Below, piece by piece: positions 13,391-13,491 of a DNA stretch of 13,491 nt. The notes beneath the pieces were generated by a model. It was given only the letters and a program-made list of their open reading frames with translations. It had not been told where the DNA came from and ran no database searches. Within the stretch, counting starts at the first letter, position 1. Each line of letters begins with the position of its first letter. The position numbers were made by a program, and so were the translations under genes. This DNA comes from Firmicutes bacterium UBA995 (GTDB lineage: Bacteria; Bacillota; Sulfobacillia; UBA995), in contig DBBB01000123.1 of assembly GCA_002291985.1 (NCBI GenBank), positions 1-13,491 of the forward strand, in the 5' to 3' direction.

Positions 13391-13491
13391 CGCGCGTGTG
13401 GCACGTACATCCCGAGCAGCCCGACCGCGCGGTACTGGTGGAAGCCGCAAGGATCTTGCGCCGGGGAGGGCTGGTCGCCTTTCCCACCGAG
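13387..13491 (+). CDS. tsaC: Threonylcarbamoyl-AMP synthase (TsaC/Sua5/YwlC family), 3'-truncated by the window edge
   Basis: Only the first 35 codons are visible. They end in RRGGLVAFPTE (residues 25-35), the start of the YrdC-fold signature in enzymes that make threonylcarbamoyl-AMP for t6A at position 37 of ANN-decoding tRNAs. ATG 13387 overlaps the prmC stop by 4 bases, and GAGG lies 7 bases upstream. A TsaC gene straight after prmC is common in Bacillota. Whether it is the short TsaC or the longer Sua5 form cannot be seen. Confidence 0.85.
   Translation, partial: MTRVWHVHPEQPDRAVLVEAARILRRGGLVAFPTE

Overview
The window looks like chromosomal DNA of a GC-rich (roughly two thirds G+C by eye) Gram-positive-type bacterium, probably a deep-branching Bacillota lineage (Limnochordia, Symbiobacteria or a similar clostridial relative). 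The main evidence is gene order: a small transaldolase, rho, rpmE, a DUF1385 gene, prfA, prmC and a TsaC/YwlC gene, all on one strand, is the arrangement typical of Bacillota. The zinc-type L31, strong Shine-Dalgarno sites and frequent GTG/TTG starts fit. The exact lineage is a guess. Every gene reads on the + strand.

Left part (1-8146), accessory block. It opens inside a subtilisin-family protease whose visible sequence resembles tripeptidyl-peptidase II. The catalytic Ser lies in the window; the Asp and His must lie upstream. Next come two tandem nitrilase-superfamily paralogues. The first has lost all three positions of the Glu-Lys-Cys triad, while the second keeps all three. Then follow a large protein with a probable six-hairpin glycosidase-like domain and a polytopic O-antigen-ligase/polymerase-like membrane protein with a C-terminal TPR region. 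The last three of these genes overlap the gene before them by 4, 11 and 20 bases and have strong Shine-Dalgarno sites, so the block looks like one operon. Its function is not recognised; an envelope or glycoconjugate role is only an inference.

Right part (8161-13491), housekeeping block. A fructose-6-phosphate-aldolase/transaldolase gene starts 14 bases after the accessory block and may be co-transcribed with it. A 187-base gap follows, holding a hairpin and a C-rich, G-poor tract just upstream of rho; the tract looks like a candidate Rho loading site for autoregulation. Inside the rho-rpmE gap is a near-consensus sigma-A promoter with an extended -10, which sets the probable rpmE start at a TTG codon. 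rpmE, the DUF1385 gene, prfA, prmC and tsaC follow with tiny gaps or overlaps. PrmC methylates the GGQ glutamine of the release factor PrfA, and TsaC acts in t6A tRNA modification, so this is mainly a translation operon.

No tRNA, rRNA, CRISPR array, insertion sequence or convincing intrinsic terminator was seen.
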